From Diaporthe sp. PMI_573 (Eukaryota > Ascomycota > Sordariomycetes > Diaporthales > Diaporthaceae): a stretch of DNA of 64,000 nt. This document shows positions 22,527-33,820 of the stretch, piece after piece. Both the position numbers and the translations under genes were made by a program. The notes below the pieces were generated by a model. It had not been told where the DNA came from, made no database searches, and saw nothing but the letters and a program-made list of their open reading frames with translations. The DNA lies in assembly GCA_021399435.1 (NCBI GenBank), contig JAJTUP010000051.1:1-64000 (forward strand), read 5' to 3'. The stretch's first letter is position 1, and each line of letters begins with the position of its first letter.

Positions 22527-24243
22527 ATGATCTCCTCAACTGATGACAAGTTGCCAGAAGTGAAAGGTCCCTCTGCCCAAGATGCGTCGGGCTGCGCCAA
22601 TCTCGACGAGAAGCCCGGTAGTATTGTGGATGTCGAGGAATCATACACTGCCGAGGAAGAAAGAGCAGTCTTGCAGAAGATTGATCTTACAGTCCTGCCC
22701 ATGATGTGTGTCGTCTTCTTTCTTCAGTATTTGGACAAGCAGAGTCTAAGCTACGCAAGCGTGAGTCTTGTGCATCCAACAAAGAAAGTCCCGTGGCTGG
22801 GGACTTCCTCGTTAACTGATTTAAACAGATCTTCGGTCTTATCACGGATTTGAACATGACAAGCCAGCAGTACTCTTGGTGTAGTTCCATATTTTATGTT
22901 GGCCAGCTAGTCGCAGAGTATCCATTTGTCTACTTGATGAGTAGACTCCATCTTACCAAACTCGTTGGCGTCACGGTAGTTGTCTGGGGTGCTATCTGCA
23001 TGTGCCTTGCTGCTCCAACCAACTTCGCTGGATTCGCCGCCGTCAGGTTCCTGCTAGGATTCGCCGAGGGTGCGGTATCGCCGGCGTTCATCACGATCAC
23101 CAGTGTATGGTACCGCAAAAATGAACATGCCTCTCGGACAGCGTAAGTGGAAGGGCCACTCGAATGAAAGGTACACAGTCCTCATAACCTCTATAGGCTC
23201 TGGATCACCATGAACGGTGTAGCACAAATCATCGGATGCTTGCTCATGTACGGTATTGGGAAGAACATGTCTTTGACTCTTGCCCCCTGGAGAGTGCTGT
23301 TCCTCATTTGTGGCGCCCTGACCTCTGCTGCCGGAGTCGTCTTCTTTATTCTCATGCCTAATGGGCCTAAAGACGCATGGTTTCTTGATGCTCGGCAGAA
23401 AGAAGTCTTGTCGCTGCGGATGGTCCAAGATCGCGAGGGTGGCGACAAGACAAATTTCTCAGTGGCCCAGCTGAGGGAGGCCCTTTCCGATCCCAGGTCA
23501 TGGTTTGTCTTTGCATTTGGGGTGCTCGTCACGATGCAGTCGCCTGTGCTCACGGTAAATACTTATTTTCTGAAGTCATCCCAAATGCCAAGGAATGTCT
23601 GCTAACTGGACGATAGTTCGCTTCCCTGGTGATCAACAACATTGGGTACGACAAGTACCACACAATGCTGTACACAGCTCCATCAGGTGCAGTCCAGATC
23701 GCCATGCTCTGGATTGGCGTGCTTGGATGCGTCCTGATGCCGCGAAACCGCACACTTGTTGCCCTGATCCTCGTGATTCCACCCCTAGCAGGCACCATCT
23801 GTCTTTTAAAGCTGTCCCTGGACGTTGGCTGGGGCATGATCGCCGCCTCGTGGTTGTCATCCTGCATCACTGCGCCGTGGTCCATTCTCATTTCCCTGAC
23901 AGCCTCGAACGTCAAAGGAAATACGAAGCGGGCCATCGTCAATGCCATGTTCTTCATCGGGTATTGTGCGGGGTGTATTGGGGCGCCGCAGTTGTGGACG
24001 CACAAGCCGAGATACTTTTCAGGGGTTGTCACGGCTATTGTGACGTGGTGTCTGTTGTTTCTAACTATTGTTTGGTATCGATTTGTGTGCGACAAAGACA
24101 ATTCCAAGCGGGCGGCCGAAAAGAATGCTGGTAACGTGGAGGCTCAGGATGCGCGTGGAGGGCAAGTGTTGCTAGATGAAACAGGTGCACTCAAGAGTGA
24201 TTTGACGGATAGGGAGGATCGACAGTTCCGGTATGCTTTGTAG
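22527..24243 (+). CDS. MFS permease of the anion:cation symporter (Dal5/Tna1-like) family
   Basis: Exons 22527-22760, 22829-23142, 23197-23554 and 23617-24243 give 510 residues and twelve membrane helices. The family imports carboxylate-type nutrients such as allantoate, nicotinate or dipeptides with protons. The motifs fit: LQYLDKQSLSYASIFGL around the first junction, RFLLGFAEGAVSPAF after helix 4, SVWYRKNEHASRTALW, and a central hydrophilic loop. The splice sites are textbook, with GCTAAC before the last acceptor. The cytoplasmic amino end is acidic. Its neighbour, a divergent amidohydrolase, suggests uptake and cleavage of one nitrogen compound. The exact substrate cannot be told from sequence. 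Confidence 0.9.
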
Positions 24244-24617
24244 TAGTAGTAAAGTGTTTTGAGCTTTAGCGATTATCAATCGAGGAATTTCACCGGCAGC
24301 TTATTGGAGTTCTTGAATCTTTACAGTACAGCTTTCATGATATTTATCTTGTTAAATCGACTAGGAGTCGCAAGTCTGGATGATTAGCCCGTAAAAGAAT
24401 GCTCCTAAGCTGTGTGAAGCACCCATGATATACTCGGCACCCGAGGGTTCCGAGACCACTGGGCCCTCACCTCTCTCCTTCTACATGCGCCCGAGCTCCA
24501 GCATACGTATTCGGTTTTTTTCTTCTTCTTTCTTTTTCGATAGATCGACCAAGATTCTTGGTGCCTGTCAAGTGTCACGGACAGCTCTTCAGACCTCGGG
24601 ATATATCAGCCAGAAAT
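24244..24617. other. Intergenic region
   Basis: Contains the 3' end of the MFS gene and the upstream part of the SRPBCC gene. A pyrimidine-rich stretch (TTTTTTTCTTCTTCTTTC type) at about 24515-24540 may be part of a promoter. Nothing else seen. Confidence 0.35.
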
Positions 24618-25174
24618 ATGACATCGCTAGCAGGTGAGCGACACGCCGCAGCCTCGGCACGTGGGCCGAATGCCTTTCCGTCTCTGCGGGAGCGGAGCTA
24701 GGAAACGAGGAAGTACTAATCGAGTACGTAGGCGTGATTGGCAGGAGGCGCGCTCTGGCGCAGGTATCCAAGATGTTCAGTAGCCCCATCGACCGGACCT
24801 GGGCCATCTGGTCGTCCTTCGGCGCGGCGCACCTGTATATTGACGGCTGCTCGTCAGCGCGGCTCGAGGGCTATGGTGTCGGCGCGACCCGGACGCTGGC
24901 GTTTGGCGGCGGGGCGGAGATGCGCGAGACGCTCTGTTACATGGATCCGGGCTCGCACACGTTTGCGTACACCATCGACGACGCTCCCGGTCTCCCTGCG
25001 CGCGGCTCTCTGGGTCTGGTCAGCCTGCAGCGGCGGGGCGACGGGCAGACCGAGATCACTTGGAAGGGCTTTGCTGAGGAGGTGGCGCCGGAAGCTGAGG
25101 CTGGGCTGAGCGAGCACCTCGTCAAGCTCTACAACAGCTCCATTGAGAAGGCTCGGCAGACGCTGGAAAAGTGA
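24618..25174 (+). CDS. SRPBCC (START-like, Bet v1 fold) ligand-binding protein
   Basis: The main frame is 24732-25174, with VSKMFSSPIDRTWAIWSSFG near its start, ending KLYNSSIEKARQTLEK in the family's carboxyl helix. This is the polyketide cyclase/dehydrase-type SRPBCC fold, a pocket protein for small hydrophobic ligands; the activity is unknown. The frame has no upstream ATG. A 16-base first exon at 24618-24633 (MTSLA) joins it through a GTGAGC donor, a GTACTAATC branch site and an acceptor at 24731, giving 152 residues. The alternative is to start at ATG 24773 and lose one strand. The fold is well supported; the start is less so. Confidence 0.65.
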
Positions 25175-25750
25175 GGCGCGAGAAGGTTGATGGCGGGGAG
25201 CTCGGTTGTAACGGCAATGGCAAGCGTGGTCGCTTCCGTCATTGTTGGTTACTGAAGAGTCTGCACGCAAACGGATAGCAAACGGGAAGTATAGATCAGA
25301 CCCGTCTTTGAAAGTATGTGTGCTGCCGACGCAGTGGACGATATCGGTTCAAGGCAGACAGTTCCCACAGTTGTCTTTTCCGAGCGGGCATCTCCCCCAT
25401 TTGGTATAGAAGCAGATTCGGACTATGACTGAGGAGTAGAATCCCTTACCACGTGCCTTCAAGTCGCTGAGTGAGCAATTGTAAGTGCTCACAATCTCAC
25501 ATGGGGAGCTATGAGCTGGGGATTAACCTACTTTAAATTCTGTGTCAGCCTCTTGGGAGAATTGGAGCACAGATTCGCGGTATATCTCAAGATGTTGTTC
25601 GATTTTTGTCATTCTGTAAGATGGTCTCCGGGGAGTCTTGAGTACGAGATGAGCGAAGAGGTTTGAATTTTAATGGTTGACCTAAAACAAGTGGGTCTGC
25701 CTGTAAGGGCCTACTGTTGCCACGGCTATCTCGGTAGTATCTACAATGGA
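25175..25750. other. Intergenic region between two converging genes
   Basis: Normal composition, no protein-like frame. Direct repetition of AGCAATTGTAAGTGCTCAC-like words (about 25473) is minor. It contains the 3' ends of the SRPBCC and sulfatase genes. Confidence 0.35.
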
Positions 25751-27880
25751 TCAGTGTGGTATAACACTTAATCCAACCGAAGTGCACGTATTTCCTTCAT
25801 TGCAAGTGGTCTGGTTCCAGGCCTGTTGCAACTCTTCGGCTGTCAGAGTCCTAGCAGACGATAGGAGCTGCTGAAAGGAAGCGTTCCGCTGCTCCCATCC
25901 GCCACCAGGGATGTATGGAACCTTCTTGACTGGCTGAACATCTGGGTACTCGTAGTATTCAGGCTCGTTGCGATGTTCCAGACCTAGACCGTATTGAGCC
26001 TCAGGAGGGTAGTAGGGAACCTCGTTAGCAGCAAATTGGTAGTGCATGCACTCTGTAATGCTGACGGCAGGAATGCTAGCGAAGAAGTCGTCGTATGCCG
26101 GGTCCAAGGCCTCTGCAAGGCTGCTCACCGTGGTGGCGTTTGCGGTCAGCCGCGGGGGCTGTACGACACTCCATGGGTTGCGACAAGCATCAGTCTCGCA
26201 AGACTTCATGACCATCAGAAGTGCATTGAGACGCGACATCACGCGCACAATGTCCGGATCAGTCGACTTGGCGAGGTTGGTCATCTCATAAGGGTCGTTC
26301 AGAGAGTCGTACAGCTCCGTGTCGCCCGTACACCAGCGTGAGTAGACCCACGCATAGTCTTCGTTGACGATGCGCATCGTCTTATATGTGTTGTTCCAGT
26401 ACATTCCGGGCCGGGGGTCGCCGCCCGTCCAGGTGGGTATCTCGGTGAATGCGCGCCCCCAAAACTCAACGTTGATGGCCTCCTTGGCTTTGCCGATGGA
26501 TAGGTCGTCGGGGTTCTCCCAGGCTTCGAGCATGCTAGTGCCATCCAGGAAGGGCGGGCGGTCCTCGTCGGCCAAGCCGGTGATGTCAAGGAAAGTGGGG
26601 GCGAAGTCGGTGACGGTGCTCGGTATGCGCGAGACTTGGCCTTGCTTAATGCCTGGGCCTCGGACAACCAGGGGGATGTTGGCATCTTCGATGTATGGCG
26701 AGCATTTGCCCACGTCGCGATGTGTTCCCAAATGATATCCTTGGTCGGTCGAGAAGATAACATAGGTGTTATCCAGTTCACCCTTACCATCGAGCAGTGT
26801 TACCACGTCCTCGATGATGTCGTCCACACCTTGAAGTGCCTCCAGGCGCCGCTGGTAGAGACGTTGGGTCTCGTTGATCTGGGTCTCGTTCAGGCGCGGA
26901 AGTCCAGCCCACCAACTAGGTCTGTCCGTGTGTAGCTCGTCAGGCGGGTTGAAGTTTGGCCGATATGGTATTGTCAGATTGGCAAATTTGTTGTTGTAAC
27001 GCGATGGTGGTGTTGGCGGGTCCGTAAGGTTCTCGACGTGCGGCGCAGTTGGAGCTATCATGAGGAAGAAAGGGTCCTCTTGCTCGACCAAGTGCTCTAG
27101 CCGTTCCAGGGCTTTGACCCGCACCACGTCGCTTTGCTGCCATCCCTGATAATACACCGGCTTGTCACCGTTCTGTGACATAACCACGCTGTTATGCACA
27201 TTTATATAAGGATCCAGCTTGATCCGACGTCAGAGATATGTCTTCTTGACAGTTGGATGCCAGATTCTGACTCACCAAGACGTCAATGTGGCTCCATCCT
27301 TTGGGTGGCGGTGAGTAGTTCAACAGCGAATTCCCGTTGTAGAGCTTTCCAATGTCTGCAGCATGTCAGGAGCCCAGTCAGAATTCCCGTGCTAAAGCGA
27401 AAGGTACAATCGTTTTCACAACCCCCTGAGACACTCACACTCAGCTTGATATCCAGCTCGTACCAGCCAGTGTGGAAGATAGTCATCATCTTCGCCTGCG
27501 GTGGTAAACTTGCCATAGCCGCCGCTAGTTATTTAAATGTGTGTCAGCGAACGTTCATAAACATACCCAGCAGCGAAATCATTTGGCGTTGCTGACCCTG
27601 GTCCATTAACTGCTGTATTGTTCGTGTTATGAGCGGCTTGGCCGCGCATAAGAGACACCCGACTAGGGCAGCATATGGCGATGGTGGCGTAGTGGTTTGT
27701 GAAGGACGTCCCCTCGGCGACAAGGTGCTTCTGCAAGGCGGGCATATAGTCCAGCGAGTTGTGATGATAGTCCTGGTCATCGGTGAAGACGAAAACAATA
27801 TTGGGTTTGCGTGCTGCCGCTCCTGCAAAAAGAGCAGAGGCAAGCTGAATGCCTGCGACGCAGGCGCTCTGTATCTTCAT
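25751..27880 (-). CDS. Secreted arylsulfatase
   Basis: Exons 27880-27567, 27524-27439, 27355-27276 and 27217-25751 give 648 residues. A signal peptide (about 1-23, KIQSACVAGIQLASALFAGA) precedes the sulfatase core, which starts RKPNIVFVFTDDQD with the metal-binding Asp pair. The modification motif CCPSR is at 70-74, so Cys70 would become formylglycine. DVGKCSPYIEDANIPLVVRG carries further active-site residues. These enzymes hydrolyse aryl or other sulfate esters outside the cell to obtain sulfate. The first intron is only 42 bp; the frame and the GGYGKF junction support it. Neighbours on the other strand include an SDR and an arylsulfotransferase. N-glycosylation sequons are frequent, in line with secretion. 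Confidence 0.9.
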
Positions 27881-29036
27881 GGTGAGCAGAGACTGGTGAC
27901 CTAGGCAAACACAGAGCTACTTCTGAGACAGACCGTCACAGGTCAGGTATGGCGGACGCTGTCAAAAACCATAGCGACGAGCAGCAGACGTGAAACATCG
28001 GGAAAGCGAGAGCACGGTGAAATATATTCAAGGGTGACCAGATAGATGCTGGAAAATGGACATCGACCCGCTCGATTACTTCCCGCATCACCGTAACACC
28101 CGGTTCCGGACACGGGTTGACTGAGTGTCTACAGGATGCATCTAATCGACATCCATGTCCGAAAGAATGCTACAGTTCCGCAACGACTCATTACCCCCGG
28201 CATGAAAGTCGGCAAGACGGAGTTCCTCCAGTGCGGGTGCCTAGGTCAAAGACTTACACAGTAGCAGGTCTACCAGTTCGCCCGACTCAGCGTGGCCTAT
28301 CCGAGTCCGCAGTGACGTGGTCGCTTCCTGTTCACGTGTGCGCGTCTGGGGTAGGGCCGATTAGACGAAGAGGGGGATTGTGGAGATTGCCAAGAGTTCG
28401 GGGAAATTTGTATTAGCGAAGGACGAGTGTCTCGGTAGAAGGAAGCGTTGTAGGCTATCTTGCCCATACTTCGCGGCTCGATAACCCGTGGCAGGTTCCC
28501 CAACTTGGAGCGCCTGCGCTATCAGAAATGACAGCTTTCAGCCCCCACTCGTGGATGTCCTATATGCAAAGATGCACGCTCTTTCGGCCTCTGGGGTTTT
28601 GCAGTAATGAGATACTGCACCTCTATTTACTTAGTCAGTGACTTTTTCTCGGCCGTGTCAGGCAATTTTGAAAGATCAACAGAAGTGAAGCCTGCGAGCG
28701 TGCCCAGGTGGACATGAATATACCTTGTGAGCGACTCGGTTCGCAGGCCAGTGAAAGCGAGTGGTAGGAAACAACCCGGCCAGCCCTTGAGGTGCTCAAA
28801 CTGTTATAGTTATACATTATAATTTTCGTTACAATTCCGTAGCACAAGCTCGAACAGAAGCATAGTATGATCAATCATTCACTTGTATAGATGCTCTGGT
28901 TAGTACTTAAACAGGTAGCAGTAACCCTATACACTAATGATACTTCTCTGCAATGTCCGCCCCCGCACTTCAACTTATCCTCGTTGTCTGCTAAAGAGGG
29001 GTCTCAGGGGTCTCAGGCACAGTACATTTAACCACC
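27881..29036. promoter_or_regulatory. Divergent intergenic region, sulfatase to SDR
   Basis: 1.16 kb. A 99-codon open frame at 28117-28416 has no protein-like features. Two Cys3/MetR-like binding sites might be expected in sulfur genes, but no convincing match was seen. A CACGTG word is at about 28333. Confidence 0.35.
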
Positions 29037-29939
29037 ATGCCGGCGGAATCATCGTTCGACCTCGGCCTCAAGCTAGAAGGGACGCATGTACTCGTCACAG
29101 GAGGGGCAGGTATCATCGGCTCTACGGTTGTCGGCGCCTTTCTCTCAGCCGGTGCCAATGTCTCAAGTGTCGACATCAGCTATGCCGCAGATCAGGGTGC
29201 TCCGCCGTTGTCTTTGAGTCCCAGGCAAGAAGACCGTCGGCTCCTTCAGCTCAAAGCCGACATATCCGATACTTCGTCCTTGTCCACAGCCTGGGGTAGG
29301 GCGACATCCATGTTTGGGACCGTCGAAGTCTGTGTGGCCTTGGCATCCCTCGACCTGTCTGTCCTCCCGCAGACGAATTCCATCATCGATGCCAGTCCCG
29401 ATACCTGGTCACGCGTGCTCGACATCAACGTCGGCGGCACTATGTTGACGTCTCAATTGTGGCTTCGTGGACTCCGCGATCATCTGACGCAGAAACCAGA
29501 GGTAGAACTTAGGAACACAGCATTGATTCTGGTCGGAAGCGAGGCAGGCCACTTTGGCGTCCGTACCTGTGCCGCATACGCAGCAGCGAAATCTGCTGTG
29601 CAGTATGGACTCCTGCAGTCACTCCGTGCTGATGCCCCGCGCATATTCGCACGCGCCAGGGTTAACGCCGTTGCGCCCGGGCCCGTGGACACGGCGCGTT
29701 TCCGGGAAGAGACGAAGGGGCCGGACACCAACGAATGGTGGACCGAGTGCCAGGCTACAACGGCTTTGGCCAGGCCTGTGCCGACGGAGGACGTTGCAAG
29801 AAGCATTTTGTTTCTCGCAAGCGAGTCGTGGAGCGGAAGTGTTCACGGGAAATGTGTTGACGTCGACTCGGGCAAGATGGGATCTCTAATGTGGGCCTCG
29901 TCGGAGTGCCCGACCGGGACATCCAACCGTGCTTCTTGA
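29037..29939 (+). CDS. Short-chain dehydrogenase/reductase (SDR)
   Basis: Single exon, 300 residues. The nucleotide-binding TGGAGIIG is at residues 21-28 and the catalytic set has the classical spacing: Ser168, Tyr181 and Lys185 (YAAAK). NAVAPGPVDT follows, as in classical SDRs. The usual NNAG motif is replaced by VALASL, and the acidic residue after the second strand (VDISY) favours NAD. It would oxidise an alcohol or reduce a carbonyl; the substrate is unknown. It lies between a divergent sulfatase and a co-directional arylsulfotransferase 550 bp downstream. Confidence 0.88.
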   Translation: MPAESSFDLGLKLEGTHVLVTGGAGIIGSTVVGAFLSAGANVSSVDISYAADQGAPPLSLSPRQEDRRLLQLKADISDTSSLSTAWGRATSMFGTVEVCVALASLDLSVLPQTNSIIDASPDTWSRVLDINVGGTMLTSQLWLRGLRDHLTQKPEVELRNTALILVGSEAGHFGVRTCAAYAAAKSAVQYGLLQSLRADAPRIFARARVNAVAPGPVDTARFREETKGPDTNEWWTECQATTALARPVPTEDVARSILFLASESWSGSVHGKCVDVDSGKMGSLMWASSECPTGTSNRAS

Positions 29940-30488
29940 GCTCGTGAGAAGCAGCACCTACGCAACTTACAGGCCCGGGGTTACCAAGGATGAGCTCAAC
30001 TTCGAATCGGAGAACCTCATGCATCTTGGCAATAAGCATACACACTGGCAGTGAATGAAAGATTTCCCCAGGGCTGGATAATCCTCCTAGCATGACTATG
30101 CGTAAAGCAGCCTGAGCAGCACGTGCTGACGACGAGTCCAGCTTGAGCCCCTTTTCGAGCCGTTGTGGGTATGCCACACCCCTTTCAGTGGTGGTGTGTG
30201 GGGACACAGGGGAACGAGTTGGCGACACCGACTGTGCACTAACAGAACCATCGTGTTGGTGAGCGTGAATCTGCTAAGCCACATTTTCCTCCTGTTTTCT
30301 CGGGCAACCCCCAAAACCCACATTGGCAGACGATGTGGTGGGTCGGCTGGCGGATCTCGTGCATGGATAAGGGAGGTTAGGAATTCGATTAATTACGCGT
30401 CTCCCGTCTGCCATCCCTTTTGGTCTCATTGCTGAAAAGTTGCACACTCCATGTGTCCTCCAACTCTCGTCCCGCAGCAGTGACTCGG
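29940..30488. other. Intergenic region, SDR to arylsulfotransferase
   Basis: Normal composition, no protein-like frame. The open frame of the next gene extends upstream to 30420 without an ATG, so coding starts later. Confidence 0.35.
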
Positions 30489-32336
30489 ATGGCCAAGCCT
30501 TACACATCGACGGCCATGCGGGCTGGGACATGGCAGGACTCGCTGAGAGCGCGTCCCGCCCTTCGAGACAAGTTGCGCCGGCTATACAGTTCAACGGCCG
30601 CGCGAGCAGTTTTCCTCATCGCTACGGTGGTCGTCCTCGGGCTTGGCATCTCGGCGCTGTGGACGAATGTCCTGTGCCGCATCCATCTCCACCGTGACCT
30701 CTCATGGTACGGGCTCGGGCTCCATGGCCTTGCGCCGTCAAAGAAGCTTGTGTCTTTCAAAGCCCGGACCCCCTCGCTCGAGTTTCCCCGCTGGGATGCG
30801 CGATGCAGCCAGGAAAAGATATTTTTCGGATGGAGAGGACACGAGGTTGACGAGCCGGGTGCTGTCATACTGGACAGCAGGGGCGAGCTGGTATGGCGAC
30901 AGACCGGCTCCGAGATCGACCAGAACGATGTGAGGCCTCAGATGTACCGCGGGGAGAGGTTTCTTTCCTTTCAGATGGACGGGCCCGAAGGAAACAAGTC
31001 GCAAGGTCACTGGTACATGATGGATCAATCGTATACTATCAGGTATCGGGTCAGACCACATGAGTTTCCCCATGCCGACATGCACGAGTTCCAGATCACG
31101 AAAGATGACACGGCCGTAGTCATCACGACCATCCCTATCCCCTACGATCTGCGCAGCGTCGGGGGTCCGGAACATGGATGGCTCGAGAACTGTTATTTTC
31201 AAGAGCTCGACCTGGAGACTGGGGAGCTTCTCTTCGAATGGTCGTCCATTGACCACTTTGCGCCGAACACAACGATGGAGCCCCAGGACAATTGCCTCGC
31301 CGACCCAAGGGCCAGGTTCGCTGGCTGTGGCGATGAGCAGGACTCTGCCTTCGATTACTTCCATCTTAACAGCGTGGAAAAGGACTCACGGGGCAACTTC
31401 CTCATCTCAGCCCGCAACATTTGGGGCATCAGCTATATTGATGGGACCAATGGCGATGTTCTTTGGACATTGGGTGCGGGGGAGGTGAATGATTTCAAGG
31501 ACCTCTCAGATGGCGCGGGACTGGACTTCTCATGGCAGCACTTTGCGAGGTGGGTGCAGGAGGGGAAGAGTCTCGCGTTCTTTGACAACCACTATCATAG
31601 AATCGGCGACCCGGAAGGGGACAGTGGTGGCCGCGTTGTCGACGTTGATATTCCAAACCGCACCGTGCAGTTAAGAAAGGCGTACACCCATCCCCACCAC
31701 ATCAGGGCAGAGTCACAGGGCAACATTCAGCATCTCGATAACGGCAACTACATGGTCGGCTGGGGAAGCTCCGGAGCGTTCACGGAATTCGCAGCCGACG
31801 GACAGGTGCTTTGCGACGCCCGTTTCGGTGCCGAGGCCTTCTTCGAATTCTCCCCGGTCAGCTCGTACCGCGTGTTCCGTGGTGAGTGGACCGGTAGACC
31901 ACGCTATCCACCTACCCTCGCTCTAGACGGCGGCCGAGCCTACGTCAGTTGGAACGGCGCGACCGAGGTTGTGAAGTGGCAAGTGGAAATCAAGAATGAG
32001 AATTCGCAAACCGTGCAAGTCGTCGCACAGGTCTTCAGGGACGGCTTCGAGACGGTGATCAATCTTCCGACCATTGCGGCCAACTCATTGGTCCGTGTTG
32101 TAGCCATGGATGCTGAGGGCGAGGTGCTGGATGCGTCGGCCTTCTTGAAGGTACCACGTTGGAGCAGATTCGGCACAACATTGAATTCTCTGATAGTGTT
32201 CGCTCTCCTTGTCGTGTTGGTGACGTCTGTGTGTGGCACGATGATTTGGTGGACTTTATGGACATATGTAAAGGAACAAGACTATATGAGTAAAAGAGGA
32301 TACGAAGAGCTCGGCAAGCATGTAGATAATGTCTAA
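30489..32336 (+). CDS. Membrane-anchored arylsulfotransferase (ASST-like)
   Basis: Single exon, 615 residues from the first ATG at 30489; an ATG at 30513 is also possible. The central part is a fungal arylsulfotransferase beta-propeller (Pfam Arylsulfotran_2 type), with repeated blade motifs: DYFHLNSVEKDSRGNFLISA, DNHYHRIGD, a HPHHIRAESQGNIQ segment and MVGWGSSGAFTEF. Conserved His residues in these blades are candidates for the catalytic and donor-binding sites. Bacterial ASST enzymes move sulfate from one phenolic ester to another without PAPS. Membrane helices near residues 43-65 and 570-600 suggest an anchored, luminal or exterior enzyme. Biochemistry of the fungal group is poorly known. 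Adjacent to SDR and sulfatase. Confidence 0.85.
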   Translation: MAKPYTSTAMRAGTWQDSLRARPALRDKLRRLYSSTAARAVFLIATVVVLGLGISALWTNVLCRIHLHRDLSWYGLGLHGLAPSKKLVSFKARTPSLEFPRWDARCSQEKIFFGWRGHEVDEPGAVILDSRGELVWRQTGSEIDQNDVRPQMYRGERFLSFQMDGPEGNKSQGHWYMMDQSYTIRYRVRPHEFPHADMHEFQITKDDTAVVITTIPIPYDLRSVGGPEHGWLENCYFQELDLETGELLFEWSSIDHFAPNTTMEPQDNCLADPRARFAGCGDEQDSAFDYFHLNSVEKDSRGNFLISARNIWGISYIDGTNGDVLWTLGAGEVNDFKDLSDGAGLDFSWQHFARWVQEGKSLAFFDNHYHRIGDPEGDSGGRVVDVDIPNRTVQLRKAYTHPHHIRAESQGNIQHLDNGNYMVGWGSSGAFTEFAADGQVLCDARFGAEAFFEFSPVSSYRVFRGEWTGRPRYPPTLALDGGRAYVSWNGATEVVKWQVEIKNENSQTVQVVAQVFRDGFETVINLPTIAANSLVRVVAMDAEGEVLDASAFLKVPRWSRFGTTLNSLIVFALLVVLVTSVCGTMIWWTLWTYVKEQDYMSKRGYEELGKHVDNV

Positions 32337-32624
32337 AGAGAAATGGACATAGTATCTTATTCTGTAAGAATTTGTATCATTGTACGGCTTCAATTTAGCT
32401 CCGGCCGTTTCCCCCGTACAAGTGGATATGAAGTGTGCACTGGACAAAGCTTATATAAGCCTGCAACTAAGGTTGTATTGAACAGGGGCTTATCTCGTAT
32501 TCACAGGCCTTGCCATATGAAAATACGTAACACGAGTCTTTCCTGGTCATTCGGCCAACTTTGATTCTCTTCCCTCTTGCACCTTCTCACATTGCAAGTG
32601 CAGACTCTCTTGGGTGGAAGCACA

Positions 32625-33658
32625 ATGAACAAACTCACGGAGTGGTGGGTACTTTCAGCCTGCCTCTGCGCCTGGCTGCCCGGTGGTACTGCAGAGGATA
32701 TTTTCTATGACGAGACCTGGGCGGGACCAGTCCGCCTTGCCGTTGATGAGGCTCCGTCGAATTCGACCAGTGTTCCATTTCCGAATGCGACAACAGGGAC
32801 CGGATTCACCACCGTCGAGGCAACTCTCGTGATGCCGCGGCTTGCTATTCCGAAGCACCCTAGCCAGCTTGTTGATCGATACACCGCTGCTTATTGGATT
32901 GGGCTAGACGGCTTTGTCATGTCTGGTGAAGGGATTGAGGTAGCAGGGTCCAGTACAGTACGTGGTCTGTGGCAAGCTGGTGTCTTGATGTCGATCTGGG
33001 ACAACGGGACGTCGGACTACACCGGGTTTTATGAATGGTGAGACGGTTCCCATCGAGGTTGCTCGCGTGAAATAAAGCTGCGCATTGTCTGACATTCTTT
33101 TGACTGTTAACTATAGGGTACCAAACGACCCGATCAGCTTGACGCAATCTGAGTTGGCGGTCTCAGAAGGGGATCACCTGCATGTAGTTCTCAAGACCTC
33201 ACAGGGAGGATACTATGGGAATGTCACCTTCACCAATCTCAACACAAGCCAGATTTTCTCTTACGGCCAAGAGGCGCCCACTACTTGGCGTGGGCCGACA
33301 TGGCCCTCTCCAGGCACGTCAGCGGAATGGTAAGATGCGTCATAACTTTCTTTGTGTGAAATGATCACTGGTGAGCAACAACTGATACGATCCCGGAGTT
33401 TTCAGGATCATCGAAGCTGGCACATATCTGAACAGCACACGGCATGTCTTTCCAGACTGGGGGAATGCGACCATTCTAAACGCAAAGGCTTGTTATGAAA
33501 ACGTCGACAGCGATTGTGTGGTTCCAGGTGGTCTTGACGAGGAGAGCCTCCGGTTGACGGCTATGCGCTTGAACGAGACGGGAATCCTCTATACTCGGTC
33601 TTACGTCGACGGCGATCGAGTGTGGGTTGCTTATGTAGAAGAACCTTTCGCTGAGTGA
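32625..33658 (+). CDS. Secreted glutamic peptidase, eqolisin (family G1)
   Basis: Exons 32625-33037, 33117-33329 and 33406-33658 give 292 residues. A signal peptide (about 1-23) is followed by a beta-sandwich. The catalytic pair is visible: Gln117 in LWQAGV and Glu137 in FYEWVP, the latter completed by the first splice. Further family marks are YWIGLDGF and EWIIEAGT, completed by the second splice. Eqolisins are acid-active secreted peptidases of fungi. The long propeptide of Aspergillus or Scytalidium types is nearly absent, so it may be a member without large pro-region. N-glycosylation sequons are several. It converges on the small secreted protein gene at 33821. Confidence 0.9.
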
Positions 33659-33820
33659 TCGCCAGAGCTTGTAAATTGCAGTAATATGGGATACTATTAT
33701 CTGATGAAGATCTGCTGAATATAGTGCAGTTGTACCAAGGTGGTACGAGTTTCGACGCGCCGCATTAACGAGGTTTATAAAGCTGCTAACTCAACTCCCA
33801 ATTCAAGAAACAAGAACCCA

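Noticed and set aside
28117..28416. 99-codon frame between sulfatase and SDR
   Set aside because: Composition is that of intergenic DNA, no recognisable feature.
30738..31364. 208-codon minus-strand frame
   Set aside because: Antisense of the arylsulfotransferase; no motif.
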